Positions 22,001 to 29,587 of a stretch of DNA of 37,280 bases are shown here, in pieces. This DNA comes from a virus. Position 1 is the first letter of the stretch. Every line of letters starts with the position of its first letter. Both the position numbers and the translations under genes were made by a program. Where the stretch lies: IMG/VR virus record IMGVR_UViG_3300028393_000169, positions 1-37,280 of that record. One strand, written 5' to 3'. The notes under the pieces were generated by a model. The model did not search any database and was not told the DNA's origin. It worked only from the letters and a program-made list of their open reading frames with translations.

Positions 22001-23218
22001 ATATTGATCTCTATTTGTTGAATCTGGAAATCTAGCTTCAATTTTATTTGGCATCTGTGTAATATCAACAGTTCCAACCACAATAGAACCAACCAAATTA
22101 GAATCATTAAAGCTATAAGATGAAGATGTAGCCTTATTAATTACGATTGACCATTTACCACTAACTGCATCATATCTTTGCCAACTATCACAAGCTGACA
22201 TAATTTGATCTACATTTTGTAAACAATTTTGTGATGGGTCAAGAACACCATTAATTCTATATCTAGCTTGTGTTTGCGGATTTCCATTGCTATCAATAAA
22301 TGTAATTAACTCATCTGAGTAAGCATTTAAAGCATCGGCAGATGAAGTATCAATAAACTCTAATGGAACAGCCGCACCATATATTGGATTGGTCATGTAA
22401 TCAAGCCATACATCACCCGGCTTAGTTGTTGCAGTATCTTTTAAAAATTGACCAATTTTAAATGTAATTGGAGATAAATTAGTTGTTTGTGCTGTAGTGC
22501 TATAAGTTAAACGAATAGTAGCCCAAACTAAACCATTCATTCTTCTGTTAGTTGAAGCCCATTGTTGAGATTCAATTAACAATGATAGTTCACCCCATTG
22601 CAAAGAACTTCCTTCACCAGCATCTTCAAATTCCCAAGGATATTTAGTACCATTTAATTTTGATACATTGCCATCTTTGTCTGATGCATAAATATTAATA
22701 AATAAAAGATCAAAAATACTTGTATCAACATTTCCAGCACTATCAGTTAAACTAGCAACCCTTGTAGGATTTACTGTATCAAAAGTAATTTTTCTATCGC
22801 CATAATACATATCTGTTGTATCTGCTACAACAATGCTATCTTCACTTTTGCATGAAATAGCCATACAGTAATACATAACTTTTTGATCTGTTCTTAAGCA
22901 ACCATCAACAAACTTACCCCCAAGATAAGCTATTCCATAAACCATTGGAATTGGTACTGTTGTATTTGGTGGAACTTGTTGTCTTGCATTGGTACTGCCT
23001 ATAGAATCACCAGCAGATTTATTTTGATCTGGGGTTAAAAATCTAGATGCAATAATAGATGTTGCAAAAGTAACAGCCACAGCCGCCCACAATGGTAAAA
23101 ATTCTGGTGCAATAATAGCTACTGCTAAAGTAAGGATTGAACCTACACTAGCACTTGCAAATGCAAAATTACTACAAGTAATTAAAAATAAAAATAAGAA
23201 AAATTTATTTTGTTTCAT
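19076..23218 (-). CDS. J-like tail tip / host specificity protein
   Basis: 1380 residues. The region from about 70 (NARQQVPPNTTVPIPMVYGIAYLGGKFVDG) is the start of a J/tip-attachment-like protein, followed by a hub-like region (SLLIESQQWASTNRR, YDGIQVNAGDVITVTNS) and repeated fibronectin-like modules. The C-terminus (about 1250-1380, with GEGQVYVCNEGGNIAAGDLIVTSS) resembles G2/intramolecular-chaperone-like ends of phage fibres. Oddly, the N-terminus has a Sec-signal-like sequence (K2, K5, FFLFLFLITC, AFA-S) and a second hydrophobic stretch (about 28-60). The start is supported by an ATGA overlap with the GNAT gene. Probably the receptor-proximal tail tip. Confidence 0.85.
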   Translation of the reverse strand: MKQNKFFLFLFLITCSNFAFASASVGSILTLAVAIIAPEFLPLWAAVAVTFATSIIASRFLTPDQNKSAGDSIGSTNARQQVPPNTTVPIPMVYGIAYLGGKFVDGCLRTDQKVMYYCMAISCKSEDSIVVADTTDMYYGDRKITFDTVNPTRVASLTDSAGNVDTSIFDLLFINIYASDKDGNVSKLNGTKYPWEFEDAGEGSSLQWGELSLLIESQQWASTNRRMNGLVWATIRLTYSTTAQTTNLSPITFKIGQFLKDTATTKPGDVWLDYMTNPIYGAAVPLEFIDTSSADALNAYSDELITFIDSNGNPQTQARYRINGVLDPSQNCLQNVDQIMSACDSWQRYDAVSGKWSIVINKATSSSYSFNDSNLVGSIVVGTVDITQMPNKIEARFPDSTNRDQYNYVNESVPSYLLYPNEPVNQINLNYDLVNNSVQALYLANRVLEQGREDLLVTINTTYDGIQVNAGDVITVTNSYYGWTNKPFRAMQVKESISPEGVLGAQIQLTEYNSAVYDNATINEYAPPPNGNLSNPGYFSALSPPNPVNVSPYITVPTFDINVAIPTTGRVTSLILYYTTVASPSTADWSILDQQSLTDGQVYANGTAVTFPHYTLPANTYYFAYTVANDLAQSQLSPLSSSFVWNPDPANASSFTLTLSPVTLQVPYNGATPTLTGINFKLYGSNGLGPVQFVEATSDTDPSFVDGSWRIGYNANTGYSTDIIQTGITFPLPPTDGGTFAQFGTATAMTASPATVQIPVRYKDLAGVVHLIPTATMQAVYSVQGDPAYQHNTAYLYQWNPVTPSDPTGTSIFNWATGTSSSYTGSGGWDVSIPPNPNIPLIKLWRASIGVNDVATATNTTVSWASGYAVADITQNGADGVQSASPTVFQWAVTIPAGPTGTSTYTWATNAFTPVPSGWYVNAGDPPSVGYTLWGASVNLVESASATTSTINWTTASITARGYSGSSGSAGASARICYTKTSLSSLASTPSTITTSGSSSFPPNDSWGSGTVWQATAPSLTAGESLYQSDGIYSPSTGNTVWNVPYLSSLKVGSLSAITANMGSLTSGTITGAVIRTSASGQRVEMSYTDNYLSTYDSSGNLIAQIGGTYGNVYVNTTTTLAPPAGFYNNASGVPALNARNSTGNGIETSSYSSGVGLLATAIITGGSNHGIRGQNTASNGGTSTSGLVGVANGYDFYADGAGTNYGPFTGAHDVLVPIGTAIPVGYIVCDVKLIVAKNISNTVFEVAMSSSANQVPLGIMVLNNGLLANSQPAAFIEKFEYTEVDDRIVTTTIMYPEYDEYKDIYDYCGANAVGEGQVYVCNEGGNIAAGDLIVTSSIAGVGMKQSDNIVRNITVAKAREAITFTDSSPQLVACIYLCG

Positions 23219-23646
23219 TTGACCCAGCTTTCTTGCATTTTTTTAAATCCATATTTTTGATAATGTATATCTGGACTGTTGTGTAATTTATTAAGAATAG
23301 ATGCTTTTATTCTTTTTTCTAACATTAATCTATCTGATTCTTCAATATATGCTTTAAATAATCTATAACCTAAAGTTGTACTTCTATATTCTGGTTTTGC
23401 ATACCAAGCCACTTCTGACAATACATATATTGATTCATCATAAAGACATGGTGTCATTATTCCAAGTATTAACCCTTTACCTTCTTCAATTAAAGCAATA
23501 CCAGCACCAGCAATAATATTAGTTAATAATTTATCTACTGTTTCTGGTTTAAAAAACTTTTTATATTCTGGCAAAAATTCTTCATTAAATTGACTAAGCA
23601 TTTCAATCAATTCTATCTTATCAAATATTGTTGCTTTTCTTATCAT
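23215..23646 (-). CDS. GNAT-family acetyltransferase
   Basis: 143 residues. EVAWYAKPEYRSTTLGYRLFKAYIEE is the motif A region: the beta-4 strand followed by a modified acetyl-CoA pyrophosphate loop (usual R/Q-x-x-G-x-G/A, here R-S-T-T-L-G-Y). The N-terminus (IRKATIFDKIELIEML) and C-terminal HYQKYGFKKM are typical for the fold. Such genes occur among tail genes of other phages. It may acetylate a tail protein or a host target. It overlaps the tail tip gene by ATGA. Confidence 0.75.
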   Translation of the reverse strand: MIRKATIFDKIELIEMLSQFNEEFLPEYKKFFKPETVDKLLTNIIAGAGIALIEEGKGLILGIMTPCLYDESIYVLSEVAWYAKPEYRSTTLGYRLFKAYIEESDRLMLEKRIKASILNKLHNSPDIHYQKYGFKKMQESWVK

Positions 23647-23656
23647 AATTAATTTA

Positions 23657-24304
23657 TTATGGTTCAGAATTTACATCTACTGGATTTGTTGTCATTGGCT
23701 GAGTTGTTTGACCACCACCTAATGGGGGTCTGCCAAAATCAAAATAAGTTTCAGCAATAATTGGGATTCTATTCATGCTTGTATCATTTGGATAAAATAC
23801 TTTCCATGCTTGAGGATTTGTTTTTAAACCAGCTTGTCTATTGTTTAAAACTATACGCATAGAAGCTGAAGAAATTATACAAGTTGCAACTCTTTCTCTA
23901 GCTTGGTCATCAAAATTTTCTTCAATTGTTAAATTGTTAATAATTCCTTGATAACGCTTAAAAAATTGTTGCTGGCTACTAATAGTTTCTATTTGATTGT
24001 TTGAGTTTAAAAATCCTCGCCATACTTCAATTTTACTTCCTTTAATATCGGCACTAAGAATTAAAGCAATATTTGCTGGGTCTATACCATTAAGAGATAT
24101 TCTTAAATCAGCACTATTGGCTTTAATATCGTTTTGAATTTCAGCAATACCAAGCAAGCTACCTAAACCTTCAAAAGTAATTCCATCGACAGTAATAGGA
24201 CCAGCCGCATTACATAAAGTATAAGTTTGACTTGGTAAAGTTAGCCTTACAAATTCAGCAACTCTAATAGCTCCATAACTTAGAGCCGCCATTGTAGTAG
24301 TCAT
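23657..24304 (-). CDS. Minor tail/baseplate protein (DUF2163-like)
   Basis: 215 residues with a beta-rich composition. ADLRISLNGIDPANIALILSADIKGSKIEVWRGF matches a conserved core of minor tail proteins related to DUF2163 and lambda gpL-type hub proteins. A C-terminal proline/threonine-rich tail follows FDFGRPPLGGG. It sits between the tape measure side and the tail tip, as expected for a distal tail or hub component. Confidence 0.68.
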   Translation of the reverse strand: MTTTMAALSYGAIRVAEFVRLTLPSQTYTLCNAAGPITVDGITFEGLGSLLGIAEIQNDIKANSADLRISLNGIDPANIALILSADIKGSKIEVWRGFLNSNNQIETISSQQQFFKRYQGIINNLTIEENFDDQARERVATCIISSASMRIVLNNRQAGLKTNPQAWKVFYPNDTSMNRIPIIAETYFDFGRPPLGGGQTTQPMTTNPVDVNSEP

Positions 24305-24312
24305 ATTTTTTC

Positions 24313-24915
24313 CTAATTTGCTATATTTTCTCTAAATACAAAAGGACTATCCCATTTTACAAATGCCCCATTAGTCATTGGCATAAGTGTATATGTTGGA
24401 CATTGTTCTGCTACTACATTAAAAGATACGGCATTACCCATAGTTACAGTTGCACCAGCAGTAGGAGAGCCAATAATAGGTCTATGTATATTTACTACAC
24501 TACCAGCAGAATCTTCTGTTACTTTATAAACATATCCACCAACTTCAATAAAATCGCCAGCTTTAAATGTTCCATTTGAAGATAAAGCCAATGTTTGTGA
24601 ATTGGTTGGTGGAGTAGATGCCAATGTTGCTGATGTTGCAGTTCCTTGCATTGCAGTAAACCATTTAAGGTTATCAGATTGAAAAGTGATAGCTTGTTGT
24701 GAAAGTCTATCTAAATTATCAATAGCTTGAATAATATTTCTTACTTGTGGATAGTAAAGATATTCATGTGGGGTAATAGTAAATACCCAAGGAACAGATG
24801 TAAGGTATTGAGCTACACGCAATTGTCCAGATCGGCTAACTTGTTGTCCAATAGTTCTGCGATTATTAACTGTCATGCTTTGTTGAATTTCAACAATATC
24901 TTGAAAGCCAGCCAT
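24313..24915 (-). CDS. Distal/minor tail protein, 200 aa
   Basis: Follows the tape measure gene directly. Early residues (SRSGQLRVAQYLTSVPWVFTITPHEYL) resemble the conserved start of distal or minor tail proteins that pair with the tape measure. A beta-rich insert at about 95-165 (FKAGDFIEVGGYVYKVTEDSAG) reads as a small beta-barrel. Position and composition support a minor tail or distal tail protein; the exact match is uncertain. Confidence 0.68.
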   Translation of the reverse strand: MAGFQDIVEIQQSMTVNNRRTIGQQVSRSGQLRVAQYLTSVPWVFTITPHEYLYYPQVRNIIQAIDNLDRLSQQAITFQSDNLKWFTAMQGTATSATLASTPPTNSQTLALSSNGTFKAGDFIEVGGYVYKVTEDSAGSVVNIHRPIIGSPTAGATVTMGNAVSFNVVAEQCPTYTLMPMTNGAFVKWDSPFVFRENIAN

Positions 24916-26738
24916 TATGTTCTACTCCTAGATGTAGATAAGTTTTTATCTGCATATTGATTAGCCGCCCAAATTGCTTTATTGCTTCCATAAAGTCTTT
25001 CTTCAAAAGACTTGGTATCAATAGCATTAATATAATTATTGGTTACATTAGTAGTGTTACCTAAAGCATTTCCTAATTTATTATTAGGGATAATAGTTCC
25101 ACTACGATTTGGCACAAATAACTCTGGTCCTCTTTCGCCAACTAAAGATGGAACACCTACTGGGGGATTGCCACCATCAGCAAATGCTGGACCTACATAA
25201 CTTGTTGTTGCACTTACTGCTGTTGGTCCACCACCAAATAATCCACCCATTCCACCAAACATGGAACTAATGCCTTGCATCATCATCATTCTTAATTGAA
25301 TTTTAAGAAGATCTTTAATAATACTATTAGCTAAATCGCCAAAAGATATTTTGCCAGTTTCAACAAATTTATCTAATGCAGAATTCATATTGCTAGTAAA
25401 AGAAGCAAACATATCTGCACCTTGTTTGCCATAATTGCCAGCATCTTCAGCATATTGAGCAAATGCTTTATCCCAACCATAGGTAAAAGTTCTTTGTTCA
25501 GCAATTGCGGCTTCTTCTTTTGCTTGAGCCGCTTTTACAAATGCATCACTAAGTTCTTGCACTTTGGCAATTTGTCTATCATATTCATCTAAAACTTTTT
25601 GTGTAGCATCACGACCAGCCGCTTCTTCTCGCCTTTTAGTAATATCATCAATTTTTCTGCTGGTTGAATCTAATACTTGATTTACAGTTTCTTGAACTTT
25701 TCTTTCATTTTCAGTCATCCCAGCCATTTTGATTCTAGTATCTAATTGCTGTAATGCAAACTTTTGTTGTCTTTCATATTCAACTGAAATTAACTTTGCC
25801 ATTTCAAGCATAGTTTTTTCTTTATCGGCAATAGCTTTTTCTTTTTCCGATAGCTTGTCATACTTTGTGCCTTCTAATAAAGGCTTTGGTGCTTCTTTTG
25901 GTTTCTTAGGTGCTCCAGATCCTTTAAATTCAGCCCCTTGAGCCATTGGATTTTCTGTATCAAAATTAATTGCACCGCCTTGATCTTTAAATTCTCTATA
26001 CTGATCGCCAAGGGTTGTTAGATAATTGACAATTGCAGATAATGGTTGAACTAACTTAACCATAAAGTAATAAGTATTACTTACACCTTTTTGGATATTA
26101 TCCCAAGCATCTCCAGCATCTTTTAATGCGGATGCTAAATTTGGGTCGGCAATCTTCTTATATTGCTCGACATATTTTTCCCAATCAATACCTTTTGCAG
26201 ATTTACCTAAAAGCTCTACTGCTTTGGCATTACGCAATATTGGATCTTCAATAGCTCCTAATTGTTCTGCAACCCTTTGCATTAATTGTTCTGGGTTTAA
26301 CTTTTGAACTTCAGCCGCAGTTAGTCCAACTTGTTTAAAAGCATCCCTAAGTTTGTCGCTACCATCCCTTGCTTCTTGAGTATTAACTGCCAGCTTAGTA
26401 AGCATTACTCCTAGGTTTTCAGCTTTGCCACCTGACATTTCTAGGGCTTTGCCCATGCCAACAATAGCACCTATGCTGGTATCAAATGCATCTGCCATAT
26501 CGGATATAGCATCGGCTTTTTCAAATATCTTATAAAGCCCAGCCATAGCAAGACCAACACCAAGACCAACTTTGCCCATAGTTGCACCAAATTCTGATGC
26601 GGCTTGCTGGGCATTTTTAAAAGCCTTCTTTTGGTTGGCTTCAAACTGTTTGGTATTTTTGGTGGCATCCTCTAAACCAGCCTTAAATTCAGAAGAATCT
26701 AAAGCTAGTTTGACACCTAATCTTGCTAGTATTGACAT
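24915..26738 (-). CDS. Tape measure protein
   Basis: 607 residues. Helical throughout, with a glycine/alanine hydrophobic segment at about 50-72 (MGKVGLGVGLAMAGLYKIF), long charged coiled coils in the middle, and a C-terminal part with FGDLANSIIKDLLKIQLRMMMM, a glycine-rich stretch and GERGPELFVPNRSGTIIPN, the hallmark end of lambda-type tape measures. It follows the frameshifted chaperone genes, its normal place. At roughly 1.5 angstrom per residue, the tail would be near 90 nm, a short-to-medium siphovirus tail. It starts immediately after the upstream stop (GGTGGATAAATG). Confidence 0.92.
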   Translation of the reverse strand: MSILARLGVKLALDSSEFKAGLEDATKNTKQFEANQKKAFKNAQQAASEFGATMGKVGLGVGLAMAGLYKIFEKADAISDMADAFDTSIGAIVGMGKALEMSGGKAENLGVMLTKLAVNTQEARDGSDKLRDAFKQVGLTAAEVQKLNPEQLMQRVAEQLGAIEDPILRNAKAVELLGKSAKGIDWEKYVEQYKKIADPNLASALKDAGDAWDNIQKGVSNTYYFMVKLVQPLSAIVNYLTTLGDQYREFKDQGGAINFDTENPMAQGAEFKGSGAPKKPKEAPKPLLEGTKYDKLSEKEKAIADKEKTMLEMAKLISVEYERQQKFALQQLDTRIKMAGMTENERKVQETVNQVLDSTSRKIDDITKRREEAAGRDATQKVLDEYDRQIAKVQELSDAFVKAAQAKEEAAIAEQRTFTYGWDKAFAQYAEDAGNYGKQGADMFASFTSNMNSALDKFVETGKISFGDLANSIIKDLLKIQLRMMMMQGISSMFGGMGGLFGGGPTAVSATTSYVGPAFADGGNPPVGVPSLVGERGPELFVPNRSGTIIPNNKLGNALGNTTNVTNNYINAIDTKSFEERLYGSNKAIWAANQYADKNLSTSRSRT

Positions 26739-27083
26739 TTATCCACCTTTAAATCTTTTCGGATCAAACCCTTTTGCCCTAGTAACAAACATAGACAGGG
26801 CTTCATTTACTACTTGTTTATTATCTTGTGGTGGATAAAGATATTCATAAAACCTTTTGCCCACTATGTCTTGCAACTTATAGGCTGGTTTATTCGGTTC
26901 TCTTATATAATTATATACTCCTGTCGTTAAACTGCCAATGGTTTCAACAACCCCATGATTGCCAATTTGACCATCTGCATACATAACGCATATTTGCCTA
27001 AAAATATCTTCATCTAATTCATCTGGTTTTGCTCCATGAGCCAACATATAAATCTTAGCTTGCTGACGAATGGAGCTAATTAG
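26739..27083 (-). CDS. Tail assembly chaperone, T extension (via -1 frameshift)
   Basis: The reading frame is open from the slippery site at 27083-27089 to the stop at 26739, giving 114 residues fused to the G-like protein. Residues QAKIYMLAHGAKPDELDEDIFRQI are the beginning of the T part, and the protein ends YEYLYPPQDNKQ..KRFKGG. An internal ATG at 27047 has no ribosome binding site, so the frame is probably expressed by frameshift only, as in lambda gpG-T. The fusion product would have about 272 residues and load the tape measure. Confidence 0.75.
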   Translation of the reverse strand, partial: LISSIRQQAKIYMLAHGAKPDELDEDIFRQICVMYADGQIGNHGVVETIGSLTTGVYNYIREPNKPAYKLQDIVGKRFYEYLYPPQDNKQVVNEALSMFVTRAKGFDPKRFKGG

Positions 27084-27556
27084 TTTTTTCTTATTTCCTC
27101 ATAACTAGGGCTAATTACTTCTGCAATCTTTTTAACCAAATCATATTGAATTGGCTTTGGGAAATCTTCTGAAATTTCTTCATAGGTAACATCTGAAAGG
27201 GTTTCTCCGTTAGGAAGCACTAACAATTTAAACGATTCAACAATTCTAATTTCGCTACCAGCTTGGGCTTCTGCAAGTTTACGCAAAGAAGTTTCGCCCA
27301 TCATTACATCATTTTCTAAAAATTTAATATCTGCATCTGAGTTTTCAACTTCTTCTTTTCTAGATAAAATTCCCTTAGTTAATTCAACATACTTTTCTTC
27401 TACTAGTTCTGGTGGGGGGTTTTCAGACTTTTTAAAGATTTCTTCTGCTTCTACAGTCTTGGGAATACGCACTTTAAACTCTTGACCTTTAAAATCAAAA
27501 GTTCTAGTTCTAATGGCATCTAAATTTATTTTTAAAGATTTTGCTAATCTGCTCAT
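27080..27556 (-). CDS. Tail assembly chaperone G
   Basis: 158 residues, acidic, helical; FDFKGQEFKVRIPKTVEAEEI near the N-terminus is the strand-rich start found in this group, and VESFKLLVLPNGETL is a second conserved block. It sits two genes after the tail tube gene and just before the tape measure. Its last codons (AGA AAA AAC TAA) contain a perfect -1 slippery heptamer next to the stop. The short form is the abundant chaperone; the frameshift form carries the T extension. Confidence 0.8.
   Translation of the reverse strand: MSRLAKSLKINLDAIRTRTFDFKGQEFKVRIPKTVEAEEIFKKSENPPPELVEEKYVELTKGILSRKEEVENSDADIKFLENDVMMGETSLRKLAEAQAGSEIRIVESFKLLVLPNGETLSDVTYEEISEDFPKPIQYDLVKKIAEVISPSYEEIRKN
27083..27100 (-). 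promoter_or_regulatory. -1 ribosomal frameshift site A AAA AAC
   Basis: The heptamer A AAA AAC is in the zero frame directly before the TAA stop of the G gene (27083-27089). GAGGA at 27096-27100, just upstream, could act as an internal stimulatory Shine-Dalgarno, as in dnaX. A 5-bp stem (TTAGC with GCTAA, 15-nt loop) begins 3 nt downstream. After a -1 shift the frame continues without a stop into the T extension. Confidence 0.82.
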
Positions 27557-27559
27557 GTT

Positions 27560-28021
27560 TTATACCTTTTTTGATTTATATTGTTGAAGTTTGTAAGCTA
27601 AAAAAGAACCTAAAATATTAATTACTCTAGGGGCTGTTGATTCTAGTGCTGGTCTAAGATATGGTTGTGCGGCAACAGACTTATTGCCAAACTCTTGTGA
27701 AATACCTCTTTTATCTGTCCTAGCTGATACTATGCCAATGGCTATATCATTGGGTTCTGAATATATTGATCTTTGATCTCTAGAATTAGGAACTCTAGCT
27801 GAAAGTTTAATAGTATCTCTTAGATGGGGAGTGGTGCTATTTTTTTCATCATAAGGAGCTAGTTGCCTACTAACTTGTAGAACTGGTTGCATAGCATTTC
27901 TAATGGCTGGCAAAAGAACTTTGCTGGCTGTTTTGCCATAGCATAAATCTTCACCCATTTCTATTAAAACAGCTTCTAGTTCTTTGAAGCCTTCTAATTT
28001 AGCTGAAATAATTTCAGCCAT
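27560..28021 (-). CDS. HK97 gp10-like protein
   Basis: 153 residues with the typical end RGISQEFGNKSVAAQPYLRPAL, the conserved block of HK97 gp10-like proteins (tail component or neck completion family), and an N-terminal helix that follows KLEGFKELEAVLIEM. In HK97 the equivalent precedes the tail terminator; here it follows the tail tube gene, so the order is changed. One base separates it from the upstream small gene. Confidence 0.8.
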   Translation of the reverse strand: MAEIISAKLEGFKELEAVLIEMGEDLCYGKTASKVLLPAIRNAMQPVLQVSRQLAPYDEKNSTTPHLRDTIKLSARVPNSRDQRSIYSEPNDIAIGIVSARTDKRGISQEFGNKSVAAQPYLRPALESTAPRVINILGSFLAYKLQQYKSKKV

Positions 28022-28022
28022 G

Positions 28023-28250
28023 CTATTCTACCGCTTTAATTAGCTTATGAAAAATAGCATTATTTAATCTGCCAACATAATCCACAACTTCTTCTGGAGA
28101 TAGTTTATCGGCATGGTATTTGGCTATTTCATAAGCCATGTTTATTCCAGCAATACGCTGTTGCTTAAACCCAAACCAATTCTTACTATCGGAATTGGCT
28201 TGGGAAATAATATAATTTAGTAAATCTTGTGATCCATTCTGTACTGTCAT
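28023..28250 (-). CDS. Hypothetical tail-module protein, 75 aa
   Basis: A small helical protein (WFGFKQQRIAGINMAYEIAKYHADKLSPEEVVDYVGRLNNAIF) between the tail tube gene and the gp10-like gene. No membrane segment or motif. It follows the tube gene after 11 bp and ends one base before the gp10-like start. Such small genes in this place may help assembly; unknown. Confidence 0.65.
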   Translation of the reverse strand: MTVQNGSQDLLNYIISQANSDSKNWFGFKQQRIAGINMAYEIAKYHADKLSPEEVVDYVGRLNNAIFHKLIKAVE

Positions 28251-28261
28251 ATATTTTTCTA

Positions 28262-28783
28262 TTAAGTATTGTTAGACCAACCATAAGCATTGCCACCAGT
28301 TGGATGAATGGTAAACATAAATTTACCTTCAGCAGATGGGGACATATCCCATTGCAGACCACCAACACGACCATTAAATGCATAAGCAACTGTATCTGTA
28401 CCATCATAAACAGCAATTACATAAGTACGAATAATTGTGCCATTGTATCCATCATCACGAATTAACAATTGTGCTGTATCTGCTGGATTCCATGCAGAAG
28501 TAATTGTTAAAGATGTAACTTGGTTTTGGGTTGTGATCTTAGCACCAGTTCTAGCACCAGCAACAGAATAGGCGGCAAATGCATCATCAGCACCAAAAGC
28601 TGGGATAGCTTCAACAGGAACTAAAATACCATCTGTACCAGTACCACCAGCAGATGTACCAATAATAGTTTCAGTATTAGCCCAAGTAGCTAATTGTGTA
28701 TCGGTAAAAGCTGTTGGATTAGCACCTTCTTGCATCCATAGGGTTGCCACATAACCGGGCAATACTTTATTAATAAGAGCCAT
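28262..28783 (-). CDS. Major tail tube protein
   Basis: 173 residues, beta-rich, with GAGG before the start. The alternation of strands with small residues (TQNQVTSLTITSAWNPADTAQLLIRDDG, TVAYAFNGRVGGLQWDMSPSAEGKFMFTI) is typical of tail tube subunits. The gene lies after the tail terminator and before the chaperones, exactly where a siphovirus tube gene should be. Low charge and aromatic content suit a multi-copy structural protein. Confidence 0.8.
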   Translation of the reverse strand: MALINKVLPGYVATLWMQEGANPTAFTDTQLATWANTETIIGTSAGGTGTDGILVPVEAIPAFGADDAFAAYSVAGARTGAKITTQNQVTSLTITSAWNPADTAQLLIRDDGYNGTIIRTYVIAVYDGTDTVAYAFNGRVGGLQWDMSPSAEGKFMFTIHPTGGNAYGWSNNT

Positions 28784-28823
28784 TTTGAACCTCGTAAAAA
28801 ATTAGTTAATAAATTCTATCTTA

Positions 28824-29246
28824 TTAAGTTGGTACATATAATGTGCAATCCAAAATAATCTGTTGCATACCAATTTCATTATCATAAGTATTATAAAGCC
28901 ATACTACATCTGCTTTGGCAATAAAAAAGCCATTATCCAAAGGATCGCCAAACATCCCAGAATATCCATGAAGTGATTGTAATATTGTATTGGAAATATT
29001 AAAAGCACCTTCTAAAGATGTATTAAATACAGACATCTGAAATACTGGAGTATCAATGCCTTTATTGTTCTGTTGCTGTCCTGTATATACAGGTTGATGG
29101 ACATTTCTTAACTGCCATGTAACAAATTCGGTCTGTTTAGCCCAATTTCTATTAAAATTAGCATACACAGGAACAGGCGATAATATGTCCCCCAGTTGAT
29201 ACTGAATAGCTTGAGCATATACGACAGGATTTTGTTGTGTACTCAT
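28824..29246 (-). CDS. Tail terminator/completion protein
   Basis: 140 residues, coupled by ATGA to the head closure gene. VVYAQAIQYQLGDILSPVPVYANF at the start and the end ALADVVWLYN-like strands read as a compact alpha/beta protein of the terminator type (DUF3168-like). The middle is enriched in Q/N. The position between head closure and tube genes supports a role in ending tail tube growth and joining the tail to the head. Confidence 0.62.
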   Translation of the reverse strand: MSTQQNPVVYAQAIQYQLGDILSPVPVYANFNRNWAKQTEFVTWQLRNVHQPVYTGQQQNNKGIDTPVFQMSVFNTSLEGAFNISNTILQSLHGYSGMFGDPLDNGFFIAKADVVWLYNTYDNEIGMQQIILDCTLYVPT

Positions 29247-29587
29247 ACTGGGGTATTTGGGTCATTTCTGTAGCACAAAAGGGTAACATTCATCCTATCA
29301 TTGGATTCACGCACATCAGTAATTCGCCAATCAAATCCTCGCCAAGTAATACTGTATAAATCTTGATTATCTACAATGGCTTTTTGATTAGGGGTATAGT
29401 TAAAAGTAAGATTTACTAAATCGCTATATACCCGGTATTTATCAGCAATTCTTACACTATTGGCTACATCAGCCACTCTAGCCCTTGTTTTAAACCACTC
29501 TGTAATAGTTGTAGTTTGTTCCCCATAGGTATTTACGCTATTGGTAACATTATTAATGACTACATTTTCATATCGAGCAATCGACAT
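29243..29587 (-). CDS. Head closure / head-tail joining protein
   Basis: 114 residues, a small beta-barrel-like protein: MSIARYENVVINNV, TTTITEWFKTRARV, LVNLTFNYTP, DLYSITWRGFDWRITDVRES. This is the pattern of SPP1 gp16/HK97 head-tail joining proteins, with the final strand RMNVTLLCYR. It begins immediately after the connector gene stop and overlaps the terminator gene. It would seal the portal and offer a tail attachment site. Confidence 0.75.
   Translation of the reverse strand: MSIARYENVVINNVTNSVNTYGEQTTTITEWFKTRARVADVANSVRIADKYRVYSDLVNLTFNYTPNQKAIVDNQDLYSITWRGFDWRITDVRESNDRMNVTLLCYRNDPNTPV

Noticed and set aside
27048-27079. Independent start of the T chaperone gene
   Set aside because: No ribosome binding site before the ATG at 27047, while the frame is open back to a perfect slippery site.
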